DNA of 50,015 nucleotides, taken from positions 1 to 50,015 of the forward strand of contig CAMILZ010000018.1 of NCBI GenBank assembly GCA_946223075.1, in the 5' to 3' direction. Positions 42,730-50,015 of this stretch are shown one piece after another. The notes under the pieces are model-generated. The model was not told the DNA's origin and searched no databases. It worked only from the letters and a program-made list of their open reading frames with translations. A program made the translations under genes and the position numbers. Each line of letters begins with the position of its first letter. Position 1 is the stretch's first letter. This DNA comes from an uncultured Dermabacteraceae bacterium. GTDB lineage: Bacteria > Actinomycetota > Actinomycetes > Actinomycetales > Dermabacteraceae.

Positions 42730-42996
42730 TTAGCGTGCAACACTCGATGCTCGGCGCTGCTCCGCCGCCTGCTCTTCGAGCGTGCGCGCCAAATTTCTTA
42801 GCGTTTCGGCGAGAGCAGTGAAGTGGGCGTGTGCCCCCTCAACGGCGTTCGCAAAGGCTTCGGCATCCGGCCCTTTCCATGCGAGCGTGTTCAGGAGTGC
42901 GCGAAGTTCCTCACCTGCGCGCCTCCAACTTTCTGCGCTGAGAGACATGAGTGTGCCGAGTCGCTCGACCGCGGCGGGGTCCATTCCTTCAAACAT
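42730..42996 (-). CDS. WXG100 family type VII-secretion-like protein (3)
   Basis: This 88-residue WXG100 protein has WKG (AWKGPDAEAF) and a start MFEGMDPAAVERL that parallels copy 2. I chose ATG 42994-42996, with AGGAAG about eight bases upstream. The tail AAEQRRASSVAR matches the shared AEQxxAS pattern. It is the nearest of the three to the EssC-like ATPase gene, separated from its stop by 145 bases without any other gene. Confidence 0.9.
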   Translation of the reverse strand: MFEGMDPAAVERLGTLMSLSAESWRRAGEELRALLNTLAWKGPDAEAFANAVEGAHAHFTALAETLRNLARTLEEQAAEQRRASSVAR

Positions 42997-43141
42997 GGTG
43001 TACTGCTTCCTTCCTCGTGATTTTCCGGTGCGATCGCCTGGTGACGATCCACGCATGTCGTGGCGATCGTGTCCTCCTCGCCCTCATCGCTTCTGCCTGA
43101 CGCCGGTGCGTGCGTGCTCGACAGCTCTTCGCCGGGCCCCT

Positions 43142-46100
43142 TCACTTCTCGCTCTGGCGTACCTCGCGTGCGTGTGCCGGCACCACGAGGCGGCAGTCAG
43201 CCCCCTCAACAAGCCACGCGACATGGGGAGCGCCCGCCCACCTCGTTCGGGGCGGCGTGCGCCCAAAGATGGTGAAGACATCTCCCCCCCGGGAGCCGAA
43301 GACGATGCCGCACCCTGCCTGCGCGAGGGGCGGCCCGAGCGAACCAAGCCTCGAGAATGCGCCGCTTGCAAGACCGCCCATCACGCATGCTCCCTTCGCG
43401 AGGGCTTCGCGGAGGGCAACGCCAAGACTCGCGGCGTCGGGAGCGGATTCGAGGGCCGTGACGTCGTCGAGAATGACGACCGCCTTCGCGCCGAGCATGC
43501 TCGCGCGCTCGAGGAGTCGAAGCGCTTCGCCCGCATCATCGGCCTCGGCTCGCGGCACGCGAAGGACGTCGCGATCCCGTGCAAGGAGGGAGAGCGAGTC
43601 GAGAAGTGCAAGGCGCTCGCTTTCCTCACCTCCCACGACCAGGCATCCGCCCGTGAGTGGGAGCGACGCGACCGAACCGTCAGCGTGAACGAAGCCCACC
43701 AAGCCCCGCCCTGGACTTCCCACGAGTGCTCGCGCTTCGCGCACCTCAAGCGTGCGTCTCGCGAGCACGAAGGCTTCGAGGCACGCCCGGCGACGACTCT
43801 CGCTGCGTGCGACTGGTTCCTCAAAAAGGGCGATATGCGCTTCGAGGCCGCCGATGCTCGCGCGCCCCACGGGCGCTGAAGTGGAGAGCTTTACGGCCTG
43901 GCCGCACATCGCATAGTCCTCCGCGCGCGAAAGGCGATGCACGACCCTTTCGGTGCATGCGCTCTCGAGGCCACGCGGGAGTTCGCTCGGTCCCGATGCT
44001 CCGATCACGAGGGTGATTTTCCGCGCGCGAGCCGTGCGGGCGAGGGCACTGAAGAGCGAGAGGACATCTTCCCTATCGCTCGGGTGGGTCTCATGGCAGA
44101 GGTCCGCGAACGAGTCGACGACCACCATCGTGGGCGTCGAGGAGTTTTCGATGTTCGCGAGGTGCCGCAGCATCCTCAGCACGGAGGCGGTGTCCTCTCC
44201 CGAAACGTACGCAGATGCGTGAGGTTCCTCGATCAGGGAGCGAAGTCCCCTGCTTGCCGAGTCGAGAATGAAAAGACGCGGCGCCTCTTGCGCGGTGCGA
44301 GTCGAGCGCACAATGCTCACGATGCTCGTGCTGCGCCCAGTGCCTGAAGCGCCGTAGACGCCGTAAACAGAGCCCGGAGGGCCGAGTCTCGCGACGGTGC
44401 GGCGCTGACGCCATGGGTCGTCCACGATGGCAAACGGGGCTGGCAAACCCCATTCCTTGGCGAGCTTCTCTCCCTCGTAGCTTTCCCCAAGCGGCGGAAG
44501 CCACGGCGAACGGACAGTCGCTCCGCTCCGGCCCCATGCGGCAATCGCCTCTTTCACGATGAGAGTCGCGTCGGTGGGCGGTCGCTCGTTCTTGTACGGA
44601 GCCGCGTGAACGGCACGGATCGGGCAGGCCCCGAAACGCTCCAGCGCATCTTCGTCGTTCATGGCATGCGCGCACGACACCGCGAGCCGTGACGATCGGT
44701 CGTCCTCACCGCGCGAGCCGGCGTACGCCATTTGCACCTCCTGATGCAGACCTGCACCGGCTGCGCTGACGACAGCGCGGCCGGGATTGTCGAGCGAGAT
44801 CTGGGCCGCAGCCTTGGAGCCGATGACATCGAGCGAATCGGCGGCGTCACTCAAACGGAGGGCGATGCGAAGGCTCACGTTTGCACGAAGTCGCTCACTC
44901 ACGATCCCCGCCGGCCGCTGCGTTGCGAGGATCAGGTGGATCCCGAGCGAACGCCCACGCTGCGCAACGTCGATGAGTCCGTCAAGAAATTCGGGGCAAT
45001 TATCGCGAAGTGCCGCAAACTCGTCGACAACGATGACGAAAGCCGGCAGGTCCGTCCCTCCGCGCGCCCAATAGTCATCGCTGTCTTTTGCGCCACAACT
45101 GGCGAGCACCTCCTCGCGATGCCGTAGCTCAGCCTTGAGTGAGATGAGTGCGCGCGTGACGAGGTCGGGTCCGAGATCGGTGACGAGTCCCGTGCAGTGG
45201 GGCAGTCGCGCACACTCGCCGAGGGCGGCGCCGCCCTTGTAATCCACAAAGAGAAACGTGACGCGACGCGGAGAGTACCGAAGTGCGAGACCAAGGATCC
45301 ACGACTGGAGGAATTCCGATTTTCCCGATCCCGTCGTGCCTGCAACGAGAGCGTGCGGGCCCCACGCGCGCAGAGGAATGGTGAGCGGACCTGCCTCGCC
45401 GAAACCTACGAGTGCCTCGAGGGTCGGTGCTTGTGCGTGATCACTGAGGCTCCACGCACGCGCGAGCTTCCCGGCGAACTCCCCGCGGCCCATGCCGTTC
45501 ACGTCGAGCAGTGACACGGTCGCCGGAATCGCCTCACCGGTATGTTCACGGCTTCGCGCATCTACCAAGGGAGCAAGCCTGCGTGTCCAGGCGAGCACCG
45601 CGTCGTCTCCCACGACCTCGGAGGCGTCGAACGCGACAGGGGCCGCGTCTCCCTGCCGCCAGAGAACCCCGTCGCCCCCATCGATCTCCACGAGTGCGGT
45701 GCACATCCCGGGAAGACCCGCGCTCTCTACCGCCGTCACGATGATGCGCGGCCCTTCCTCGCCGCACGCCTCCCATGTTTCCGTGAGGATGGTGAGGACC
45801 GCGAGTTGCTCGGAGATCGGGTCCAGCGCAAGGACGATCACTCGCGAACTGACCGCGAAGGAATCGCCGCTCGGCTCCGGCATGTGCCGAGCTGCCCACG
45901 CGGATACGGCTTCCTCGCTATCGAGAATCTGTATTCCCCCGCCCTCGGTACTTCGCGCATGGGGAAGCCAGGCAAGTTTTCGCGCGTTCTCGCGCGTGTC
46001 CGGGGAGCACACGAGCGCAAGGCAAACGTCGGAAGGCGAATGCCGCCCGCCAAGCTGCACCGCGAGGCTTGTCGCGCACCCAAGTCGCCCCGCTCCCGTA

Positions 46101-47338
46101 AGACCAAGTGCCCGAGTCTCGCGCAGTGAGACTTTCACGGGGCCTGCAAAAGTGCGTGCCTGATCGCGGAGCATGTCGAGCGCTCCGCGCTGTTCGCGTG
46201 GCCCGTCCGGCTGCGCCTCTCCTTTGAGTTCAACTGCGCTTTCCACGTGCCCGATACCGAGCCGGAGCGTGAGGAAATCACTGTGCGCTTCGCGAATTGC
46301 CCACAGATCCCCGCGCGTTGGCGAATCCCATTCGGCGATCCTGGAAGCGGACGGGAGCATCGCGGCTAGTCGCGCCTTCTCGCCTTCGTGCGCACCATGA
46401 ACTTCGGCCTTCGCCTCGTCGAGACTCTCGTCGAATTCGCGAAGCGCTTCAGCCTTCTCCTTGCGCGCCCGGGCGCGTTGCGACCAATAGTTCGCGAGAG
46501 CCATCGCCGGCATCACGACCGCGAGCATGATGACGAACGTGCTTTTCGTGAGGGCATACATCAGGCCCGCGATCACGAACGGCACGAGGAGGCTCACGGT
46601 GGGAAACGGAGGCGACGTTCCGTGCCGTGGTACGCGTGGCAGCGCGATCTCCCTTTTCGGTTCCCCAAGCTCGATGCGCGCGGGCGGAAGGTAGGCCCGC
46701 GCAGGCGAGTCGTTCACGACAACGTCCGCGCCGGCGCGGTGTCGGGCCCTCACGTACCACTCCCCCACGTACACGCCCGAATCGGGGCCGAGCATCGCTG
46801 CCCTCACGGGTTTTCCCACGCTGTTTGTCAACGACGCGCCTTGGGCCGCGTGGATCCGCACCTCTGTTCCCGTGTCGAGGTAGGCGTGCGTGCTCGCGAC
46901 GTTGCCCTCCTCGAGCGTGACCCGACACGTCGTGGATGACCCGATCGAGGCGAGCCCCGCCTCAAGCGGCACGACTTCCTCGATTCCCTCACGCTCAAGC
47001 ACGAGCTGCCACGAAGAAGGAACCATCTGCCGCGATGGCTCCTTGCCGACAGGCGCGTGCACAAGTTCAACGCTCATCCCGGATACGAGCCCAGAAACGA
47101 GAAGTGGCTCCTCATTCGCGAAAAGGGCCCCGGGAATTCCTTGCGGACTCGAGTGCGCCACTCTCAAGGCATAGCGGCCTTCGTCAAGACCGAAGTGCCA
47201 CCGCAACCGTTCGACCAGTTCCCCGGTTCGCACCGTCGAATCTGCGGTGATCTCGAGCACCACCCCCGGTCCGCGAGGCGGGAGTGCCTCCACAAGCAAC
47301 GCCAAAACAACTCCCTTTCCACTCGAACGCCATGGCAT
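43142..47338 (-). CDS. EssC-like FHA-FtsK/SpoIIIE secretion ATPase
   Basis: This 1398-residue protein has the architecture of Firmicutes EssC. It has an N-terminal beta-rich, possibly ubiquitin-like region (~25-95), an FHA domain (~110-200, with GSSTTCRVTL and STHAY) and two membrane segments (~246-285). Three FtsK/SpoIIIE ATPase modules follow. Module one is intact: GTTGSGKS at 667-674 and VDEFAAL at ~781. Module two has GASGTGRS (996-1003; Walker Lys replaced by Arg) and VVVDS. Module three has no P-loop (VVGGEESERL) but keeps ILDD. It should energise export of the WXG100 proteins encoded downstream. An alternative TTG start at 47303-47305 has AAGGGA upstream. No EccB, EccD, EccE, mycosin, EsaA, EssA or EssB is present in the window. 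Confidence 0.88.
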   Translation of the reverse strand: MPWRSSGKGVVLALLVEALPPRGPGVVLEITADSTVRTGELVERLRWHFGLDEGRYALRVAHSSPQGIPGALFANEEPLLVSGLVSGMSVELVHAPVGKEPSRQMVPSSWQLVLEREGIEEVVPLEAGLASIGSSTTCRVTLEEGNVASTHAYLDTGTEVRIHAAQGASLTNSVGKPVRAAMLGPDSGVYVGEWYVRARHRAGADVVVNDSPARAYLPPARIELGEPKREIALPRVPRHGTSPPFPTVSLLVPFVIAGLMYALTKSTFVIMLAVVMPAMALANYWSQRARARKEKAEALREFDESLDEAKAEVHGAHEGEKARLAAMLPSASRIAEWDSPTRGDLWAIREAHSDFLTLRLGIGHVESAVELKGEAQPDGPREQRGALDMLRDQARTFAGPVKVSLRETRALGLTGAGRLGCATSLAVQLGGRHSPSDVCLALVCSPDTRENARKLAWLPHARSTEGGGIQILDSEEAVSAWAARHMPEPSGDSFAVSSRVIVLALDPISEQLAVLTILTETWEACGEEGPRIIVTAVESAGLPGMCTALVEIDGGDGVLWRQGDAAPVAFDASEVVGDDAVLAWTRRLAPLVDARSREHTGEAIPATVSLLDVNGMGRGEFAGKLARAWSLSDHAQAPTLEALVGFGEAGPLTIPLRAWGPHALVAGTTGSGKSEFLQSWILGLALRYSPRRVTFLFVDYKGGAALGECARLPHCTGLVTDLGPDLVTRALISLKAELRHREEVLASCGAKDSDDYWARGGTDLPAFVIVVDEFAALRDNCPEFLDGLIDVAQRGRSLGIHLILATQRPAGIVSERLRANVSLRIALRLSDAADSLDVIGSKAAAQISLDNPGRAVVSAAGAGLHQEVQMAYAGSRGEDDRSSRLAVSCAHAMNDEDALERFGACPIRAVHAAPYKNERPPTDATLIVKEAIAAWGRSGATVRSPWLPPLGESYEGEKLAKEWGLPAPFAIVDDPWRQRRTVARLGPPGSVYGVYGASGTGRSTSIVSIVRSTRTAQEAPRLFILDSASRGLRSLIEEPHASAYVSGEDTASVLRMLRHLANIENSSTPTMVVVDSFADLCHETHPSDREDVLSLFSALARTARARKITLVIGASGPSELPRGLESACTERVVHRLSRAEDYAMCGQAVKLSTSAPVGRASIGGLEAHIALFEEPVARSESRRRACLEAFVLARRTLEVREARALVGSPGRGLVGFVHADGSVASLPLTGGCLVVGGEESERLALLDSLSLLARDRDVLRVPRAEADDAGEALRLLERASMLGAKAVVILDDVTALESAPDAASLGVALREALAKGACVMGGLASGAFSRLGSLGPPLAQAGCGIVFGSRGGDVFTIFGRTPPRTRWAGAPHVAWLVEGADCRLVVPAHAREVRQSEK

Positions 47339-47358
47339 TCCAAGGATGATGCGAGCGG

Positions 47359-47364
47359 AACGTA
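47359..47364 (-). promoter_or_regulatory. Candidate -10 element for the EssC-like gene
   Basis: TACGTT (minus strand) lies just after the T-run of the preceding terminator and about 20 bases before ATG 47338. Since the terminator blocks read-through from the phosphatase gene, a promoter is needed here. Confidence 0.3.
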
Positions 47365-47365
47365 C

Positions 47366-47402
47366 AAAAAACCCCGCCCTCCATGGTTGTGGAGAACGGG
47401 GG
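47366..47402 (-). terminator. Intrinsic terminator of the PP2C gene
   Basis: A 12-bp stem (47372-47383 with 47390-47401, two G-T pairs) and a 6-base loop are followed on the minus strand by six Ts. It lies 26 bases after the phosphatase stop and separates that gene from the EssC-like gene. Confidence 0.8.
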
Positions 47403-47427
47403 TATGTGGAGCTTGAAGCGGCGCATC

Positions 47428-48405
47428 TTAGGGACGCTCGGGCCCGTCCCCTTCACCTTCGGGGGTTCCGACGGTGTCGTCGCCGTCATCGTGGCCTTCT
47501 CGGCCATCGGCGATCTGCCCGCTAGCGGATGCTCCCTCATCGCCGTCATCAAGCGCATGCTCGTCCGCAATGACGGGCAACTCGAGCCGGTCCACGGTAG
47601 TAAAGATATGGTCGCCGTAGGTACCCGCCTCATGAGGCTCAACGGCACTCACGACAACCGCGGTGGCGTTGTCACGCCCGCCGTGGGTGACGGCCGTTTC
47701 TACAATGCGCTGGGCCACGAGGTTTTCTTCTGAGGTTTCCTCGAGCATCGCGTGGAGCTCACCGTCGCTTACCTCACCCGTAACGCCGTCGCTGCACACG
47801 AGGAATCGATCACCGAGGCGCACCGGGATGAGCCAAAAATCGGGGCGGGTGTCCGGGCCGGCGCCGAGAGCTCGCGTGATCATATTGCGGTAGGGGTGCA
47901 CGCGGGCCTGGTCGAGCGTGATCTCGCCGCGGTCCACGAGCTCCTGGACAACGGAATGATCAACGCTGACTTGCGAGAATTCGCCGTCGCGAAGCATGTA
48001 GACGCGCGAATCACCGAGGTTCATGACGAGCCAGTGCGGTTCCGACTCGTGAAGAGTGAGGGCAACCATCGCGACCGTCGTGCCTGCGCTGCGGCCCGAA
48101 TCGTCATCGAGGCTCGCGATCCGTTCATAGGACCGGACCATGGCATCCGCGACGTCTTCAAGTTCGATGTAGTCGCCGCCCGCAAGCGCCGCAAATTCAT
48201 CAGCAACGATGCCGCTCGCGACCTCACCGGCGTTGTGACCCCCCATGCCGTCGGCGACGAGGAAAATCGGGTCGAAGGCGATGAAGGAATCCTCATTGAC
48301 TGACCGTACGAGACCGACGTCAGTCGCCCCTGTCGAGGCGATACCGAAGTCTTCCGCGTGCCGTTCGGCCCGCATTGAGAGGTCTGCATTCACGAGTTCG
48401 TTCAC
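47428..48405 (-). CDS. PP2C-family Ser/Thr protein phosphatase
   Basis: This 325-residue soluble PPM phosphatase shows the metal-binding and structural motifs in order: VGLVRSVNEDSF, VADGMGGHNAGEVAS, SAGTTVAMVAL, NLGDSRVYMLRDG, DHSVVQELV, LVCSDGVTGEV and GGRDNATAVVV. The last ~70 residues are acidic and low-complexity. It would reverse Ser/Thr kinase phosphorylation. The FHA domain of the next protein is a plausible target or partner, but an intrinsic terminator separates the genes and no kinase lies in the window. The start (GTG 48405) is uncertain; a GTG five codons later is possible. Confidence 0.92.
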   Translation of the reverse strand: MNELVNADLSMRAERHAEDFGIASTGATDVGLVRSVNEDSFIAFDPIFLVADGMGGHNAGEVASGIVADEFAALAGGDYIELEDVADAMVRSYERIASLDDDSGRSAGTTVAMVALTLHESEPHWLVMNLGDSRVYMLRDGEFSQVSVDHSVVQELVDRGEITLDQARVHPYRNMITRALGAGPDTRPDFWLIPVRLGDRFLVCSDGVTGEVSDGELHAMLEETSEENLVAQRIVETAVTHGGRDNATAVVVSAVEPHEAGTYGDHIFTTVDRLELPVIADEHALDDGDEGASASGQIADGREGHDDGDDTVGTPEGEGDGPERP

Positions 48406-48560
48406 TTCACCTTAGTTACGCGCGGCTAGCGAACCGGAGCGCCTTGGCGCATGTGGCTGCGAGACCGCATCAAGGAAGCGCCGCGAAGGAAATGACGCGG
48501 TGCCTGGAGCACAGTCAAGCATAGCGAGAAGCGCTGAACGGTGCAGGGGGCCGCCATCCC

Positions 48561-49565
48561 TTAGGCGCGCCGCCTTACGAGAGACGTGGTGAACGCCGTG
48601 AGTGCGTCTCGCGCTGAACCGGCCGGGAGTGACTCAACGAGCGCAAGGGCCCGATCGCCATAGCTCTGCGCGAGTTCTTCCGTTTCGTCGACGACGGGGT
48701 GTTTCGCAAGCGCCGCCACGACTTTGGCGAGGGTGTCGTCGTTCGAGAGGTCACCATCGAGCGCGGCGAGTAGATCTGAAGATTCCGTGTCGTCAGGGTT
48801 CTCGGCGACGTGTGCCCTGAGCAGGAGGCTCGGCATTGTGGGGACACCTTCTCGCAGGTCAGTCCCCGGCGTCTTGCCGGATTCCTCCGGCGTTGCGCGA
48901 ATATCGATCACGTCATCGGCGAGCTGGAAAGCGACTCCCACTGCCTCGCCGTACTCCCGCATGGTTGCCACGACACGCTCGGGCGCACCGGAGATCATGG
49001 CACCGAGAACGCCCGCAGCAGCGATGAGTGAGCCAGTCTTATTCGAGAGCACATCGATGTAGTGCGAGAAGGGATCATCCCCTTCGCCGGGGCCGACCGT
49101 TTCGTTGAGCTGGCCAAGGCACAGGCGCTCGAAGGTGTGGGCATGAATCGACACGATTTCGGAGCCGAGGCTTGCACTCATCGCACTCGCGCGCGCGAGG
49201 AGGAAGTCGCCGGTGAGAATCGCGATGTTGTTGCCCCACACACGATGAGCGGCCTTGGTGCCGCGACGGGTCTCGGCTGCGTCCATCACGTCGTCGTGGT
49301 AAAGAGTTGCGAGGTGGGTGAGTTCCACGAGTGCGCCCGCGTCGACGAGCTGCGGCGTGGAGATCTCTCCGAACGCGCCGGCGAGCATCACGAGTACAGG
49401 GCGAACGCGTTTGCCGCCAGCGTCGAGAAGGTACGGTGCGGTCGAGCGCATCATCGGGTCAGAGGAGGCGACGGCGGCCTGCAGCCGCTCCTCCACGGCC
49501 TCGAGCCCGGTTTGGATCGAATCCGCGAGGGAAGGGTCGATCTCTTCCATCGTGAAGCTCGCCAT
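48561..49565 (-). CDS. Polyprenyl diphosphate synthase
   Basis: This 334-residue trans-isoprenyl diphosphate synthase shows GGKRVRPVLVMLAG, the first Asp-rich motif in LYHDDVMD (DDxxD) and GNNIAILTGDFLLARA. LGQLNE, the NKTGSLIAAAGVLGA segment and a second Asp motif QLADDVIDI follow. In actinobacteria such enzymes (GrcC/HepT-like) make the menaquinone side chain; bulky or small residues before the first motif set the chain length, which I cannot fix by eye. I chose ATG 49563-49565, about five bases after AAAGGA. It lies between an rRNA operon terminator and the phosphatase gene; the 155 bases below it show no gene. Confidence 0.93.
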   Translation of the reverse strand: MASFTMEEIDPSLADSIQTGLEAVEERLQAAVASSDPMMRSTAPYLLDAGGKRVRPVLVMLAGAFGEISTPQLVDAGALVELTHLATLYHDDVMDAAETRRGTKAAHRVWGNNIAILTGDFLLARASAMSASLGSEIVSIHAHTFERLCLGQLNETVGPGEGDDPFSHYIDVLSNKTGSLIAAAGVLGAMISGAPERVVATMREYGEAVGVAFQLADDVIDIRATPEESGKTPGTDLREGVPTMPSLLLRAHVAENPDDTESSDLLAALDGDLSNDDTLAKVVAALAKHPVVDETEELAQSYGDRALALVESLPAGSARDALTAFTTSLVRRRA

Positions 49566-49711
49566 CACTGTCCTTTACCTGACGGGCCCGTTCCCTGCGA
49601 ACGAACTACAGGGGTTAACTGTATCGGGATTTCAGGTCGGGTGCAGCGCGAGGGAGGGGCGAGAGTAAGGATCCATGGGGAGGGTCACGGCGAGTCCGAC
49701 GGTTGCCGGGC

Positions 49712-49746
49712 AAAAAGAAAGCCCCGGTCTTGTGACCGGGGCTTTC
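49712..49746 (-). terminator. Intrinsic terminator of the rRNA operon
   Basis: A perfect 13-bp stem (49717-49729 with 49734-49746) with a 4-base loop is followed on the minus strand by a T-run (49712-49716). It lies about ten bases after the 5S rRNA 3' end. Confidence 0.9.
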
Positions 49747-49756
49747 GAAGAATAAT

Positions 49757-49874
49757 TTCGGCGGCGTCCTACTCTCCCACACCCTCCCGAGTGCAGTACC
49801 ATCGGCGCAGTTGGGCTTAGCTTCCGGGTTCGGAATGGATCCGGGCGTTTCCCCAACGCTATGACCGCCGAAAA
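49757..49874 (-). rRNA. rrf: 5S ribosomal RNA
   Basis: On the minus strand the ~118-base sequence runs from CGGCGGTCATAGCG through CCATTCCGAACCCGGAAG to GAGAGTAGGACGCCGCCG, the classical 5S segments with pairing ends. It is the last gene of an rRNA operon whose 16S and 23S lie beyond the right edge. Exact ends are approximate. Confidence 0.95.
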
Positions 49875-49962
49875 ACTTTCGGCAATCGCTGCAAGGCAGC
49901 GGCAATATGAAGTTTTGTGAGGTCGCCGTGCGCGCCATTACGCAAGCGACGTCAAAAGAGTA

Positions 49963-50015
49963 GTTCGGCGGTGTCCTACTCTCCCACACCCTCCCGAGTG
50001 CAGTACCATCGGCGC
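49963..50015 (-). rRNA. rrf: 5S ribosomal RNA, second tandem copy, partial
   Basis: The 3' 53 bases of another 5S gene, in the same orientation, lie 88 bases upstream of the complete copy. One base differs from the complete copy (position 49972 versus 49766). The rest is cut off by the window end. This is either a true tandem duplication or an assembly effect at a repeat. Confidence 0.8.

Overview
The window is GC-rich, uses many GTG starts, and carries gene sets typical of Actinomycetota: a split acyl-CoA carboxylase with an epsilon subunit, rpmG-hadA-hadB, WXG100 proteins with an FtsK/EssC-type ATPase, a GlfT2-type galactan polymerase and an Rv1264-like adenylate cyclase. A member of Micrococcales, possibly near Dermabacteraceae, would fit, but that placement is inference. 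Both ends look like contig ends. The first ~107 bases appear foreign to the gene they continue, and the right end stops inside a second, tandem 5S rRNA copy.

Layout. 1-7458 (minus strand) is a galactofuranan/cell-wall glycan island: Wzt/Wzm-type exporter, GlfT2-like polymerase, UDP-galactopyranose mutase, an AmsE-like glycosyltransferase and a fused SDR-GlfT1-like protein. 7672-10282 holds an LCP glycan ligase, a DPM1-like glycosyltransferase and a DUF2304 membrane protein. 10378-16272 (minus) is a tightly packed birA-adenylate cyclase-response regulator-histidine kinase-purK-purE run. 16357-22524 (plus) is the biotin-dependent acyl-CoA carboxylase locus (beta, epsilon, DUF885 protein, Maf, alpha), facing birA, which biotinylates the alpha subunit.

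22553-34316 is a nucleoside salvage region: purine nucleoside phosphorylase, phosphopentose/hexose mutase, deoC, a uridine-kinase-like/Nudix fusion, deoA, cdd and a BmpA/NupOPQ nucleoside ABC importer. Imported nucleosides would be deaminated, phosphorolysed and fed to central metabolism as pentose phosphates. 34444-40902 carries housekeeping genes (manC, xth, folD, glyA, murB, hadB, hadA). 41103-41749 carries rpmG and tRNA-Met, -Thr and -Tyr.

41999-47338 is a compact type VII secretion-like module: three small WXG100 proteins and one 1398-residue FHA-FtsK/SpoIIIE (EssC-like) ATPase. A PP2C phosphatase lies upstream, behind an intrinsic terminator. A polyprenyl diphosphate synthase and the 3' end of an rRNA operon (two tandem 5S copies and a strong terminator) close the window.

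No CRISPR array, insertion sequence, integrase or prophage gene was seen. No gene-free stretch exceeds about 275 bases.
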